A DNA stretch of 64,000 bases from Cotesia glomerata. Its lineage: Eukaryota; Arthropoda; Insecta; Hymenoptera; Braconidae. The notes under the pieces are model-generated. The model saw only the letters and a list, made by a program, of their open reading frames with translations, searched no databases and was not told the origin of the DNA. Positions 11,043 through 21,666 of this stretch are shown in pieces (within the stretch, counting starts at the first letter, position 1; each line of letters begins with the position of its first letter). The stretch is taken from the NCBI RefSeq assembly GCF_020080835.1, contig NC_058164.1, positions 14,640,142-14,704,141 of the forward strand, given 5' to 3'. The position numbers were made by a program, and so were the translations under genes.

Positions 11043-11493
11043 CCCTTAGAAGAAATGACAATCGGCCTGAGCTTGTCCAAGGCTTGGCGCAATGCTTATT
11101 AACTCTGGGGCAAGCTTGATATCCAAGCTTGGTCCAAGTCCGTCTAAGCATACAAATGATAATTTCCTGCCAAGACTGAATATGAATATTATTCCAAGAC
11201 TAAGAATAAGTATTGTCCCGACTGAATTTTAGTATTATGCCAAGACTGAATTTTAGTATTGAGTCAATACCGATTTTCAAGTCTGGCCCATGCCTGGTTA
11301 CCAGGACTGGGCCAAGGTTAATTTTCAAGTCCGATCCATGCCATTTGATAAAAAGTGATAAAAAAGGAATTTTATAATTGTTATTTTTTTATTTTAATTT
11401 TAATGCAGAGTTAACGCAAGTTTAGACCATTCGAATATTTATTTAGATCTAACTTTCGCTAATTATAGAAATAAAGTGAAATTCGCAATTGCA

Positions 11494-11565
11494 TCAACCG
11501 AGATTCGAACCCGAGTCGCGCACTTGCTAGACCGATAACTAACCCCTACGCCGTACGATCGATGA
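11494..11565 (-). other. tRNA-like cassette 2
   Basis: On the minus strand it has GGCGTAGGGGTTAG as an A-box-like block and GGGTTCGAATC as the B box. It is nearly the same as the cassette at 28933-29003 in the sister element, including the flanking CTCATTATTCTCATGAGC side. Confidence 0.65.
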
Positions 11566-12604
11566 GTTGATTCACATCTCATTATTCTCATGAGCTAAAT
11601 CTATATGGTGACGGAGTGTGACGTTTTATTATTTATATAATTTATGTTATTTAATTTTGTGTTTTGATGAAAATTAATTAAATGTTTATTAATAAAAAAA
11701 AAGCAAAAGTCAAGTCCTTACATTACTTTAGACTCTCTACATCGTTCTGTATATTTTTAATATTTTATTATAAATTTTAATGCTTAAAATTATCAATATT
11801 AAAAATTCAACTGTAAATTATTATATTTTAATTTTTTTGATACCATATCAATCTTGATGATATGTAATTGTTTTTGTTAAATAATAAATTTTCGATTGTA
11901 GTATTTGCTAACAAATATTCGTTAAACAATAAATATTTACTATTCAAAGTTCTATTACTTTATGATCAATTAAGTTTGGATTTTCCATTGAATGACCAAG
12001 GCTAGATTACCCAATTCTGGCTGGAGTCGGGGTTGCGATTCAACGGCCATGGCTAGGCTTCCCAGTCTTAGCTAACGCTCGGGCAATTATTGAACTGGCC
12101 AAGGCTAAGTTGCCCAGTCCTGGCCCAAGTCTCGCTCGCTAGTGAATGGCCGTGGCTGGGGGACCTAGTTCTGGCCCAAGCTCGGGTAATCATTGGGCTG
12201 GCCCAGGCTTGGTTGTCCAGTCTTGGCCCAAGGCTAAGTTCTTTTGCCTCGGCCATTCTATGAGGGACCAGTACTGTCCCAGGCTTGGGTAATCATTGGG
12301 CCGGCCACATTATTGGAGAAAGTTTTGAATCTACATATATGAATAAAAATATTATGAATTTATAAACTTTAAACGTTTGTACAAATGTATAGGATAAAGC
12401 CAATGGATAACTTGTGGTTAATTACGACTTGGCCAGTAAAATAGTTCTCTTCATAATACTAATATATAATTTATACATAGACGCTATAGTTGAAGCAGAA
12501 ACGGATATAAAATTTTTTTTAGGTATATACTACAAAGAAAAAAACAACAATAATTTGACAGAAAAACGGTCAAATTTACAGTTTTAACAATGTCAATAGT
12601 GGCT

Positions 12605-12790
12605 AGCTCTTGTTCCAAGTCTGGCAAACCAAGACTTGTTTCGAAGATATTGGCTAGATCTTGGTCCAAGAGTAGCAAACAAAGACTTGTTAGATAGATA
12701 TTGGGTAAATCCTGGCTCAAAACTGGCAAACCAAGACTTGTTAGAAAGATATTGGGTGGATCCTAGCTCAAGACTGATCAAACAAGACTT
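12605..12790. repeat. 51-bp tandem repeat, about 3.5 units
   Basis: Units starting CAAACCAAGACTTGTT recur at 51-bp spacing near 12625, 12676 and 12727. They lie inside the right arm of the TTGGCCCAG element. The period is a multiple of three, which creates spurious open frames on the minus strand. Confidence 0.8.
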
Positions 12791-12900
12791 TTCAATTGAG
12801 TAGTGGTCCAGTCATGGGCCAGTACTACAAAGCCGAGTCTGGGCAACCCAGTATTGTGCCAAGACAGGCCCCGTTGTATATAATTTTCTTCCTACAAGGA

Positions 12901-13679
12901 TAATGATGTTTTTGAGCTCTTCAAGCTCAAAAATTCAATTTATATGTTATTTTGGGCTTTCCAAGCTCAAAGAGATAGCTTTTCTATACTTTTGAGCTCT
13001 TCGAGCTCAAGCCTATCAAAAGTCTGATAGGAGTTTCATAGCACACTATTTTTTGAATTTTCAAACCGCAATAATTTTTGAATGAATCAACTGATTTTCA
13101 CTCGGTTGGCGGTATTCGACGCAGTTTTTTATGCCTCATAAAAAAACTTTAAGTTTGAATTGATAAAACTAGGAAATTCGGAGTAATTCCGAAAAAACCT
13201 GTTTCCAAATATTTCGTCGACGATATATCTCGAACGACTCAACCGATTTTGACGTTCTTGGCAGCGATCGATGCGGTTTTTTAAGCTCTAATAATTATTT
13301 TATCTCATCAAAAACGATCCGAAAAGAAATGTCGAAGTTATGTAAAAAAAAAACACTTTTTTCGGTTATCTTTCGTTCACGATATCTCTTGAACGAATCA
13401 ACCGATTTTGACCAGCTTGGCGGCGATCGACGTGGTTCTCTGATTTTAAGAGCTGATTAGTTTTTGGACTCGATCGGTAGAGCCGTTTAAAAGTTATTCT
13501 AAAAACACTACTTTTAAAAAAAATTTTTTTGTAGTTTTTTTGCGATTTCTCAAAATCGACCAGTCCGAATTGTTTCAAAGTGTATTCAAAATCTAAGTTC
13601 AGTCAAGCCCTTTCGAATGGCATAAACCGCGATCAAACCGGTCAAGCCGTTCAAAAGTTATGAGAGGTTTACATACATC

Positions 13680-13755
<76 letters not shown>
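12901..13755 (-). repeat. Repeat R, copy 1, main body with (CA)n
   Basis: The reverse-orientation body of R contains three spaced GAGCTC palindromes (12910-13010), three degenerate blocks resembling AACCGATTTTGACC with TCGATC, and a (CA)n tract at 13683-13755. The R1-clade element is inserted at the end of that tract. No protein is supported: frames through the CA tract encode only Val-Cys repeats. Confidence 0.8.
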
Positions 13756-13759
<4 letters not shown>

Positions 13760-14735
13760 GATGAATACGGTAAACCTGCATCTGGCTACACACAAAACTG
13801 AGGCAGTGCTTATATCCAGCAGAAAAGTGTTAGAGACCATCAAGCTGAAAGTCGGCGAACAAGAAATCACATCACAACCTTACATCCGATATTTGGGAGT
13901 GATACTTGATGCCCGTCTCAACTTTAAACAGCAAGTGGAACACGTCAGTGCCAAAGCGTCAGTAGTGAGGGCTAGTCTCGCACAACTGATGCCGAACGTC
14001 GGAGGGCCAAAGCAGAGCAGGAGACTACTACTATCATCAGTTGTCACATCGGTGCTCACATATGGAATATCCATTTGGGCAGACGCGCTGAAGTTGCAAG
14101 AATCATGGAGAAAAGCTGGACCAGTATATCGACTGAGCGCTGTAAGACTAGCCAGTGCATTCCGCACGATATCAGAAGTAGCAGTGTGTGTCATTTCCGG
14201 AACTCTGCCGCTTAGAGTTCTAGCTGAGGAAAGACGGAACCTTTACCAACGAAAGAGGTCAACCACACTAAGTGCCGAGGAACTCAGAGCTGAAGAACGG
14301 CAGAACAGCATCGCACGATGGCAATCGCAGTGGGACGCCGCGACAACAGGGAGATGGACACACCGTCTCATACCAAGGATTAACGTTTGGCTTAACCGGA
14401 ATCACGGCGAGGCCAACTACTATCTGACCCAGATGTTGTCAGGACACGGCTGTTTCCGGGAGTACCTTTATCGCTTTAAGCACGATAATTCCCCAGAGTG
14501 TCCGTCTTGCCCAAGAGTTGCTGAAAATGCGGAGCACGTTTTCTTTGAGTGCCCTCGTTTTAACCCACAGCGTGATGAGTTAGAGAAGATCCTGAACAAG
14601 AAAATCACACCAGAGTCAATAGTAGAAGAAATGCTGTCATCCGAAGCTGCCTGGAACGCCACAAGCACGTTTACCACCGAAGTGCTTACAGAGCTGCGTT
14701 CCATTGAAAAAAAAAGGGCAAATGACAGAAACTAG
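13756..14735 (+). pseudogene. C-terminal part of R1-clade ORF2
   Basis: 324 open codons with no internal stop, beginning after the YADD motif (the full copy has it at 49030) and ending at the natural stop. It covers the thumb (PYIRYLGVILD) and the C-terminal cysteine-histidine motif (CPSCPRVAENAEHVFFECP). The apparent Met is internal: the longer copy reads WMDAVNLQLAQDKTEA here. The frame being intact while the longer copy is full of stops suggests a younger insertion. Confidence 0.88.
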
Positions 14736-14992
14736 AAGAAAGGAAAAATAACACCTTAGCCACCAGAAGGAATAGCAGTAGCTAGATCCTCCCCTCACGA
14801 AGTAATGCATGACGGCGGTTTCCATGAGGGATTAGAGGAAAGAAGAAAAGGGGTTTAGGGTTTAGTGGGTAGGGGCGTTAGCGTTGAGTTTTAGTATGAC
14901 GCTGCGTCGAGTCGCCACATATCCAGGCCGAACAGCTATGCCTGGAATCCGTAAAAAGGATTCCCCCCCCCCTAAGATAAAAAAAAAAAAAC
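13756..14992 (+). mobile_element. R1-clade non-LTR retrotransposon, 5'-truncated copy in (AC)n
   Basis: It starts directly after (CA)n and ends in a C-run, AAGAT and an A-run followed directly by (AC)n. The body is the 3' third of ORF2 plus about 250 bp of 3' UTR. It is about 90% identical by eye to the longer copy at 45203-57953. Insertion in (AC)n recalls the microsatellite-targeting R1-clade lineages (Waldo, Mino). Confidence 0.88.
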
Positions 14993-15172
14993 ACACACAC
15001 ACACACATACATACAGACATACAGACACCATTGCTAGAATAGTCAGGGAAGCTTCCTAGGACCTCGAAACGTCGAGATTCGATAAAAACTCGATTTTCTT
15101 AAAACGGGGTGAAAACAATAACTTCCCAATTTTTGAAAATCTTCGATTTTCTTAACGGGAAGTTAAAAAGCC
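14993..15172 (-). repeat. Repeat R, copy 1, other terminal piece
   Basis: Begins with the far side of the (AC)n tract and ends at TTAACGGGAAGTTAAAAA, the inverted counterpart of the R end at 10990. Contains CAATAACTTCCC and CAGGGAAGCTTCC, seen in all long R copies. Confidence 0.8.
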
Positions 15173-15955
15173 ACTTTTTTGTGAAATTCATAACTTCTTT
15201 TGGGTTGGATGAAAAAATTTGAAAACATTCTCAAAAATGTTTTTTAAAGGGAAAAAAAGAATGATAAAGTTTCAGCTAAATTTAAAGAGGTCGAGGTCAA
15301 AAGTGGTCGATTTGGCATGGAATACCCCATATGCAAATGTGATAGGCAGGCGCGCGCAAATTTAAATTCTAGTCCTAATATGAAATTGAGATCGATGTAG
15401 TTGAAGTTAATTTATTCGTGATGTGATTGGTCGAATGTATCATAAGCATGAAAATACATGCACCTCTATATTCAGGCGCGGGCTTGCGCGCACATGTTAA
15501 ATTCTCATTTAATTTAAATTGTAACTAAATAATTAGTTCACTCTAAACAATCGTAAAATTTATCAAAAAATAGTTTGAATAAATTGAACTTGTCCAGAAA
15601 CTTATAAAATATATTGCATTACTCGTATAATACTAGTTGAGTTGAGTCAACTATGTTTGTAAACTTATCGATTCATTGAGGAACAAAATTATTGATAAAA
15701 ATGATTCAAATTTTTTAGGCTGTGATGAAACTATCGATATAACATCTAAATAAATATTATAGAATCAACATAATTTAGTTTTCTTTCACAAACTTTATAT
15801 TTTTTGATGACGTGTACTATTGTCTTCATTTAATTCTCAAGTAGCAACAAATATCGTTTGAAGAAACGAAATTTTTACGTCTATATTTTGAAACTTAATG
15901 GAGACATTCTTTTTTCGATGATGTAAAAACGATTAGAAATTTCATTATTTTCGGT
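15173..15955. other. No gene seen
   Basis: AT-rich sequence with two short GC-rich patches (15340-15360, 15475-15495). No convincing frame, repeat partner or RNA gene. Confidence 0.4.
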
Positions 15956-17732
15956 TGTAACGGCATTCTAAAAACAAGTGAGGAAAATATTGAATCAATT
16001 TCATTGTCTATCTCAATCCCAGGAAATAAAAATTCTTGAACGAAGTAAGTTGGAGAATTTTCTTTTTTTTACCCAAGGGTTTTAATTAAATAATTAAACA
16101 GTTAACTTCTTATGATGGTCATGAGTATGAGTGCGAGCAAGACAGCGAGCGAGGCGGCGAGAACGAAGGTGCGAGCGAGACGGCGGAGCGGCAGTAGGAA
16201 TACCTACTCTTCCAAGCTCATGTTCGCCTAATATTAAGCCGGCCGGAACCGGCGAGAATATATTTTCGTATTAAATGTTTATAACTGTATTTTTGTTCAG
16301 ATAGGTATTATTATTCTTATTACGGTTTACTTAGTTTATCTATTATTTAAACTATTAATTTACGTCGTTTCTTATATTAAATTACCAATTATTTATTATT
16401 ATTTGTTTAAAAAAAAAAAAAAAAAAAGACAGAGTCTTAATTATAATTATTTACGCGTGTAAGCTTTTTGTTTAAATAATTTTATCTACCTAAGTGGAAT
16501 TTATTTTTGAGCCTAACTGGAATTACGGATTTGTTTAAATCTTTAACTTGTTCTATTTTTTTTTATCTGGTTAATTTTTTATTATTCGGTTAATAAACAA
16601 AATATTTATATTCATAAAATTATTGTTGCGTTGTTTATGATCTAATTATTTAGTTCTGGAAAATAATCAGTTGTAAAAAACTTGTCGCTGGTAGAGTATA
16701 GTTTGAGAAATGTTAAAAGCCGATCACGGTAACGGAAATTTTTGTTCTATAGAAGAACAAAAATTATTTTACTTACATTTCCCTGACAATTAAAATTGAT
16801 AAATTTATTGGTAAAAATATTAAATCGTCAAAATAATTATTGTGAAATAATTGTTTTGGGCGAAAATAATAAATCGGAAAGAATAATTATTTGAGAAATA
16901 ATTATTTTTTCTAAGTCCCGACCAAGATTAGTATGGAAATAAAATCTGTTAAAAAAAAAGATGTAATGAGTGAATCTGTTAACAGATATTTCGGCAAAAT
17001 CAAATTCATTTTTGAATAAATCGGAAAAGAACTTAGAAGATTTTTCCGATTTATGTAGTTTTAAATATGCCACTAGGTGGCGAGAAATTCTCACTTGGCA
17101 AGACTAGTCAAAAAACTGTTAAAAGCAATTTTTATTGACGGAAAAAGAAAACCAAGTTTCCCAGTGGTAAAAACCTTCCTAGTAGAAGACCATTCACCAG
17201 GAAGATTACCAAGGAACTCCTACCTCGTCTCCGACCAGGAACCAGGTATGTGCTGACTTGACCATTTGGGGGAAATTTGGCCACCGCGTAGCTAGGAAGG
17301 GTTGCTTTCCAAGCACCCGAACGGGATTAGGGGAAAGTAGGGCCGGAAAGGGTTGCTTTCCAAGCACCCGAACGGGATTAGGGGTAAGTAGGGCCGCGAT
17401 TTAGGGTATAACCGTCGGTAGGAATACTACTTTGTAAAGGTAGTAGACAGAGTTTAGCCACCAGGTGGCACCGAAAACGGAAAAACAAACGGTGTGTGCG
17501 GGTTATGTTTGAATATTGTTAATTTTGACATAACATTTTGTACATATTATCACTTAAGCTTTTGATATTTGTTGTCTTAAATAAAAAGAAATAGTGTTCC
17601 AATTATATTCCGGCTCAAATTTCATTTATAAATTACATAAGTTATCCCTGACAAGAACCTGGACTCCGGCGAGAAAATTCCGAGCCGGGGATTAATTGGT
17701 TTATTGATATTACCTGAAATATACCCGTTACA
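15956..17732. mobile_element. Possible solo LTR
   Basis: The left end TGTAACGG and right end CCGTTACA are exact inverted complements with the TG...CA form of LTRs. Inside there is a GC-rich block of GCGAG units (16130-16200), AATAAA signals (16589, 17578) and a right-hand part that looks like a leader. No target duplication was found and no internal coding region is attached, so the call is tentative. Confidence 0.4.
17295..17396. repeat. 51-bp tandem duplication
   Basis: GGGTTGCTTTCCAAGCACCC recurs with 51-bp spacing at 17299 and 17350; the two units differ at about two positions. It lies in the right half of the LTR-like segment. Confidence 0.85.
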
Positions 17733-18385
17733 TTCTTCAGTTAGAAAATCCTGAAAAAATTATAAAATTTTTAAAAAACTATTCTTCTACAACTGCTTTT
17801 TTTTCATTTTGAATGTGATATAAAAACAGTTTATATAAAAAAAAACTTATTCAGAGTCGAATGAATAACAGAATGTTTTTAGTCATTTATATGATTATTA
17901 AAAAAAATTTTGATTTTAATTATAATATAAATACATATTTAACAACACAATCTAGAAGTCTGAGAATAAATTTCGTAACGAATCGACTTTGTGAATTTTA
18001 AAGACCTTTATCATTTCTCTCAATAATATAGTCCTATTTAAAAAGTTCACTTGGTGGCATTCAAAAATATTAATTTTTCGTGAGAATAAGTTGAAAACTT
18101 TAAATACAGTTCATGGAGTACAGACGTGGTCATAGTTGAGTAGCTATATTATCCTCACGTGGGTCAAGGTTTGAATTTCAATGCGTGCTTGATGCTTGAC
18201 ACATATATTATCGTCAAACTAAGGCCAAGGCCCCATAAATTACTCTTTGATTGTCATAATTATCAAAATTTGATTTTAGATTAGATGAGTTAAAGATGTT
18301 CATTGAACTTTCAAAAATTTTATGATGATTTTTATGTAAACTGACTGTAAGGAAATTTTTTTAAATATTACAGTTTACATTTATA
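17733..18385. other. No gene seen
   Basis: AT-rich with no frame or repeat partner recognised. Confidence 0.4.
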
Positions 18386-18567
18386 CACAGAAAAAAAAAT
18401 GTTCTTGAATTAAGTATATAATTTTGAAGAACTTAATATTCTTGATTTGAGTAGAAAAATTCTTGATTTAAGGAAATTTTACATGGTTCAAGACAATTAC
18501 CCCCTTCAAAATTATATTCTTGGTTCAAGAATTTTTCTCTTGAATCAAGTTAATTTTTTTTTCAGTG
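18386..18567. mobile_element. 182-bp MITE with CTTGATTCAAG core, TA target
   Basis: The ends are CACAGAAAAAAAA and its near complement, flanked by TA on both sides. The interior has several overlapping TTCTTGATTCAAG palindromes. Relatives at 27510, 31835 and 58590. Confidence 0.8.
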
Positions 18568-19207
18568 TAGATAAAAAACTTTCATAGACAAATATATTTT
18601 TTTCAAAGAGACTAAATCATATTCCTTAGTTAGAAAATAAAAATCAAAACGACTGACAATTTTAGTTCCCTATAAAAGACGGAATTCAAAAGTAATGGAA
18701 ATATTCAAATTTATTGAAAAAATTCAAGTTACATTATTTCCATGATTATTATTACATGCTATACTTTACAAGAGCATACGCAATATTTAGTGATACTTAA
18801 TAAGAATACCAAAATTATTAATGAATTGAAGCCATTCTCATCATAAATCTAGACAAGAATTTCAACTTATTACATTTATGTGTATATTTATCTAAAATTG
18901 TACTATTCTTTACACTGATTTATATAAAAAACTTCCTCATAAAAGACGTAGAAAAAGTATATGGAGATATTGATCAATTGTTCAACACGGTTACAATTAT
19001 TTGTACGACCCTGAAGTGAGCTACGAAGTCAAAACGAAAATTTAGTGCGGCATACAATAAATACGATCAGATTTGCTTTAAAATTAAAAATTTACAGAAA
19101 GCATTTTTTTTTTTTTATTTATGACCCCCCTGGGGAAAATATATATGAAAACATATAAGTAAAGATATAAAAAAATTATATCCAACGTATATCTAATTGA
19201 TATTTGG
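18568..19207. other. No gene seen
   Basis: AT-rich, no supported feature. Confidence 0.4.
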
Positions 19208-20155
19208 TTTTTTTAAGTTTCTGCTAAAAAAATCAAAGATTTTCGAAAACCGGGAAGTTATTGGTTTTACCCCCCGTACTGAAAAAAAAATATATGCCGC
19301 ATATACGGGGGCAAAAAAAAAGTATGTGGCGTATATATTTTATATGTGCGACGTATATGTATTTTTGTCAGCATATATGCGCATATATATTTTTTCAGTG
19401 TGGGCCCGTTTTGCAAAAATCAATTTTCATCAGATCTCGACGTTTTAAGGTCACAGGAAGCTTCCCTGACTACCCCCGCGATGTTGTCACTATGTCTGCA
19501 CGTGTGTGTGTGTGTGTATGAATGCCACGTATATCTAATTTATAGATTCGGACACATCGATTCGGACCGATAGATTTCGACAAATCACAAAAAAACTAAG
19601 AAAAAATTTTTTTTTTTAATTGTTTTTTTTTTGGAATAACTTTTAAACGGCACTATCGATCAACTCCAAAAACTAATCAGCTCTTAACCTTGAAAAACTA
19701 CGTCGATCGCCGCCAAGGACGTCAAAATCGATCGATTGGTTCCTGAGTTATCATTGGCGAAAAAATTCGGAAAAAGTGAATTTTTCAAATTTCTTCAAAA
19801 TTTTTGGTCTGATCAATTTGTGTTTGAAATTTTATCCTAGGATTGTAAAAACTGTATCAAATGCTACCAACTGCGTGAAAATCGGTTTATTCATTCAAAA
19901 GTAATCGCAGTTTTAAAATTTAAAGAATATTGTTTTATTAAACTTACATCAGAGTTTTGAGCTCGAAGAGCTCAAAAGCATAGAACTGCTAACTCTTTGA
20001 GCTTGGAGAGCTCAAAATAACACATAAATTATATTTTTGAGGTCAAAGAGTTCAAAAACGTCATAAGTGCGTTTTTAAACGCTTATGTATAGAATTGGCG
20101 GGAAGTTGCAGGGACGGCCGTTAGGGTTAGCTGTTTTCCGATTTTTTTTTTTTTA
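19208..20155 (+). repeat. Repeat R, copy 2
   Basis: Begins near the TAAGTTTCTGCTAA equivalent of the R start, continues through CGGGAAGTTATTGG, GCTTCCCTGACTA, a short (GT)n at 19503, the TCGATCGCCGCC blocks and three GAGCTC palindromes, and ends in GCGGGAAGTTGCAGGGACGG and a T-run. It is interrupted by a small MITE at 19279-19398. Confidence 0.8.
19279..19398. mobile_element. 120-bp MITE rich in ATATGC
   Basis: Ends CTGAAAAAAAAATATATG and CATATATATTTTTTCAG form inverted repeats. It interrupts R copy 2 inside the otherwise conserved CACCCCGTTTTGC stretch. TA is on the left, TG on the right. Confidence 0.65.
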
Positions 20156-20323
20156 ACTTCCCGCTAAGGAAATCGAAGATTTTCTAAAAATCGGGAAGTT
20201 ATTGTTTTCACCCCGTTTTGCAAAAATCGAGGTTTCAACAGATCTCAAGGTTTTGAAGCCCTAAAAAGCTACCCTGACTATTTTTATGATGGTTATGAAT
20301 GTCCGTACGTCTGTATGTATGTA

Positions 20324-20375
<52 letters not shown>

Positions 20376-20515
20376 GGGGGGGGAATCCTTTTTACGGATT
20401 CTAGGCATAGCTGTTTGGCCTGGATATGTGGCGACTCGACGCAGCGTCATACTAAAAGCAATGACGCACACTGCTTCTTCTGATATAGTGCGGAAAGCAC
20501 TAGCTACTCGTAGGG

Positions 20516-20562
<47 letters not shown>

Positions 20563-20925
20563 CCTCTTATAACTTCTGAACGGCTTGATCGATTTCATCG
20601 CAGTTGGTGTCATTCGAAAGGTCTTTGCCAAACTTAAATTTCCTGTAAGTCGGAACTGATTCGGACCAGTAGATTTCGAGAAATTGCAAAAAAAGTGAAA
20701 AAAAAAGTTGTTTTTTTTTTTCATTTTTTTAAAATATCTCCGAATTGGCTGAACCGATCGATCTCAAAAACTAATCAGCTTTTAACCTTGAAAACCCGCA
20801 TCGATCGCCACCAAAAGCATCAGAATCGGTTGATGCGTTCGTGAGATATCGTTGTGAAAAAAATCGAAAAAAGTGTTTTTAAAGTGAAACTTTTATTATA
20901 TCGTTTCAAACTTTTTCGTCTGTGT
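20156..20925 (+). repeat. Repeat R, copy 3, truncated
   Basis: Starts AACTTCCCGCTAAGGAAATC directly after copy 2, so the two lie head to tail. It contains two (GT)n tracts (20326-20357, 20516-20558) with a small retroelement between them, and is cut off near 20925 before the GAGCTC palindromes. Confidence 0.8.
20358..20515 (-). mobile_element. 158-bp internally deleted R1-clade fragment in (GT)n
   Basis: On the minus strand: about 55 bp of ORF2 (CTTTCCGCACTATATCAG, matching 14160) joined to the last 110 bp of the 3' UTR (TAGTATGACGCTGCG) and the C-run/A-run end. About 700 bp are missing between. Both sides are (GT)n, so this is a third independent (AC)n insertion of the family. Confidence 0.82.
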
Positions 20926-20934
20926 GTTGCATGT

Positions 20935-21070
20935 CGCGTGACGGTCGGCCGCGGAGTAAGGATAAAGTGAAAGGCGCTCGTCAGAGCAGCCAAGGCCAAT
21001 ATGGCGGCGCCTATAGTTCGCAGCAGCTGACCGTGTAGTGTATAGACTATTACTCATTTGTGCCAGTGCT
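20935..21070. promoter_or_regulatory. GC-rich patch with a YY1/Pho-type site
   Basis: A sharp rise in GC within AT-rich DNA. AATATGGCGGC at 20998-21008 matches the YY1/Pleiohomeotic consensus. No transcript or exon could be assigned; it could be a promoter of an unseen gene or part of a transposon. Confidence 0.3.
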
Positions 21071-21379
21071 CCACGCTATTTTGTTTGTTTTTTATTCAAA
21101 ATATATGTATCTTATAAAATAGTTCATTATTAAATATTTAACCTATTGATAATATCTTTTTAATTAATATTTTTTCAAAAATAATATTAATTACATGAAT
21201 TAAAAGACTTACAAATATTGTAGCACTAAACTAGATTTTGTTTCCAATAAATTCCGAAAAATTATTAAAATGGTCTATAAAATAAATTTAAAAAAATATG
21301 GATAGAATTACTAGATTTGATGAATAAACTGATTAACCCTGTATTAAAAAATTATGAACTCAATAAAAATATACCTAAA

Positions 21380-21408
21380 CTAGCTGACCCGGCAAACGTT
21401 GTTTTGCC
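21380..21408 (-). other. Helitron 3' hairpin and CTAG terminus
   Basis: The stem GGCAAA/TTTGCC (plus strand 21391-21408) lies 7-8 bp inside the CTAG end. This arrangement defines the replication stop of Helitrons. Confidence 0.85.
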
Positions 21409-21666
21409 ATATAAATAATTTCCTAGTAATTTCTAGTGTAGACAAAAAATAGCTTACTTATTGTGAGTATGTATGTATGTTAGAATGTGTATATTGTATG
21501 TATGTAAGAATGTGGTATATGCGTGAAATAAGCATGGAGCGCTGTGAACGATGAGGGAATATAAAAATAACAAAAGGCAAACATTATTTTTAAGTTATTA
21601 TAATTTATTCCTTAAAATTATATATCATTAATTAAACAATTACGACAGTAACACTATTGAACAATA

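Larger units (their letters stand above)
11043..12900 (+). mobile_element. TA-target TIR element rich in TTGGCCCAG repeats
   Basis: It interrupts repeat R and is flanked by TA (11041-11042 and 12901-12902). Intact R copies (for example 58270-58290, reverse) read through the same site with a single TA, so the boundaries are firm. Ends are imperfectly inverted (CCCTTAGAAGAAA and TCCTTGTAGGAAGAAA). Both flanks are built of diverged TTGGCCCAG/CTGGGCCAA units and the centre holds a tRNA-like cassette. A second copy in opposite orientation is at 27202-29298. No protein is encoded. Confidence 0.8.

Noticed and set aside
12068..12781. Minus-strand frames in the TTGGCCCAG element
   Set aside because: They follow 51-bp and similar tandem units and have no coding signature.
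13599..13870. Open frames made of Val-Cys repeats across (CA)n/(GT)n tracts (also 20286-20640 and 45060-45363)
   Set aside because: They are microsatellite translations; the tracts are retrotransposon targets in repeat R.
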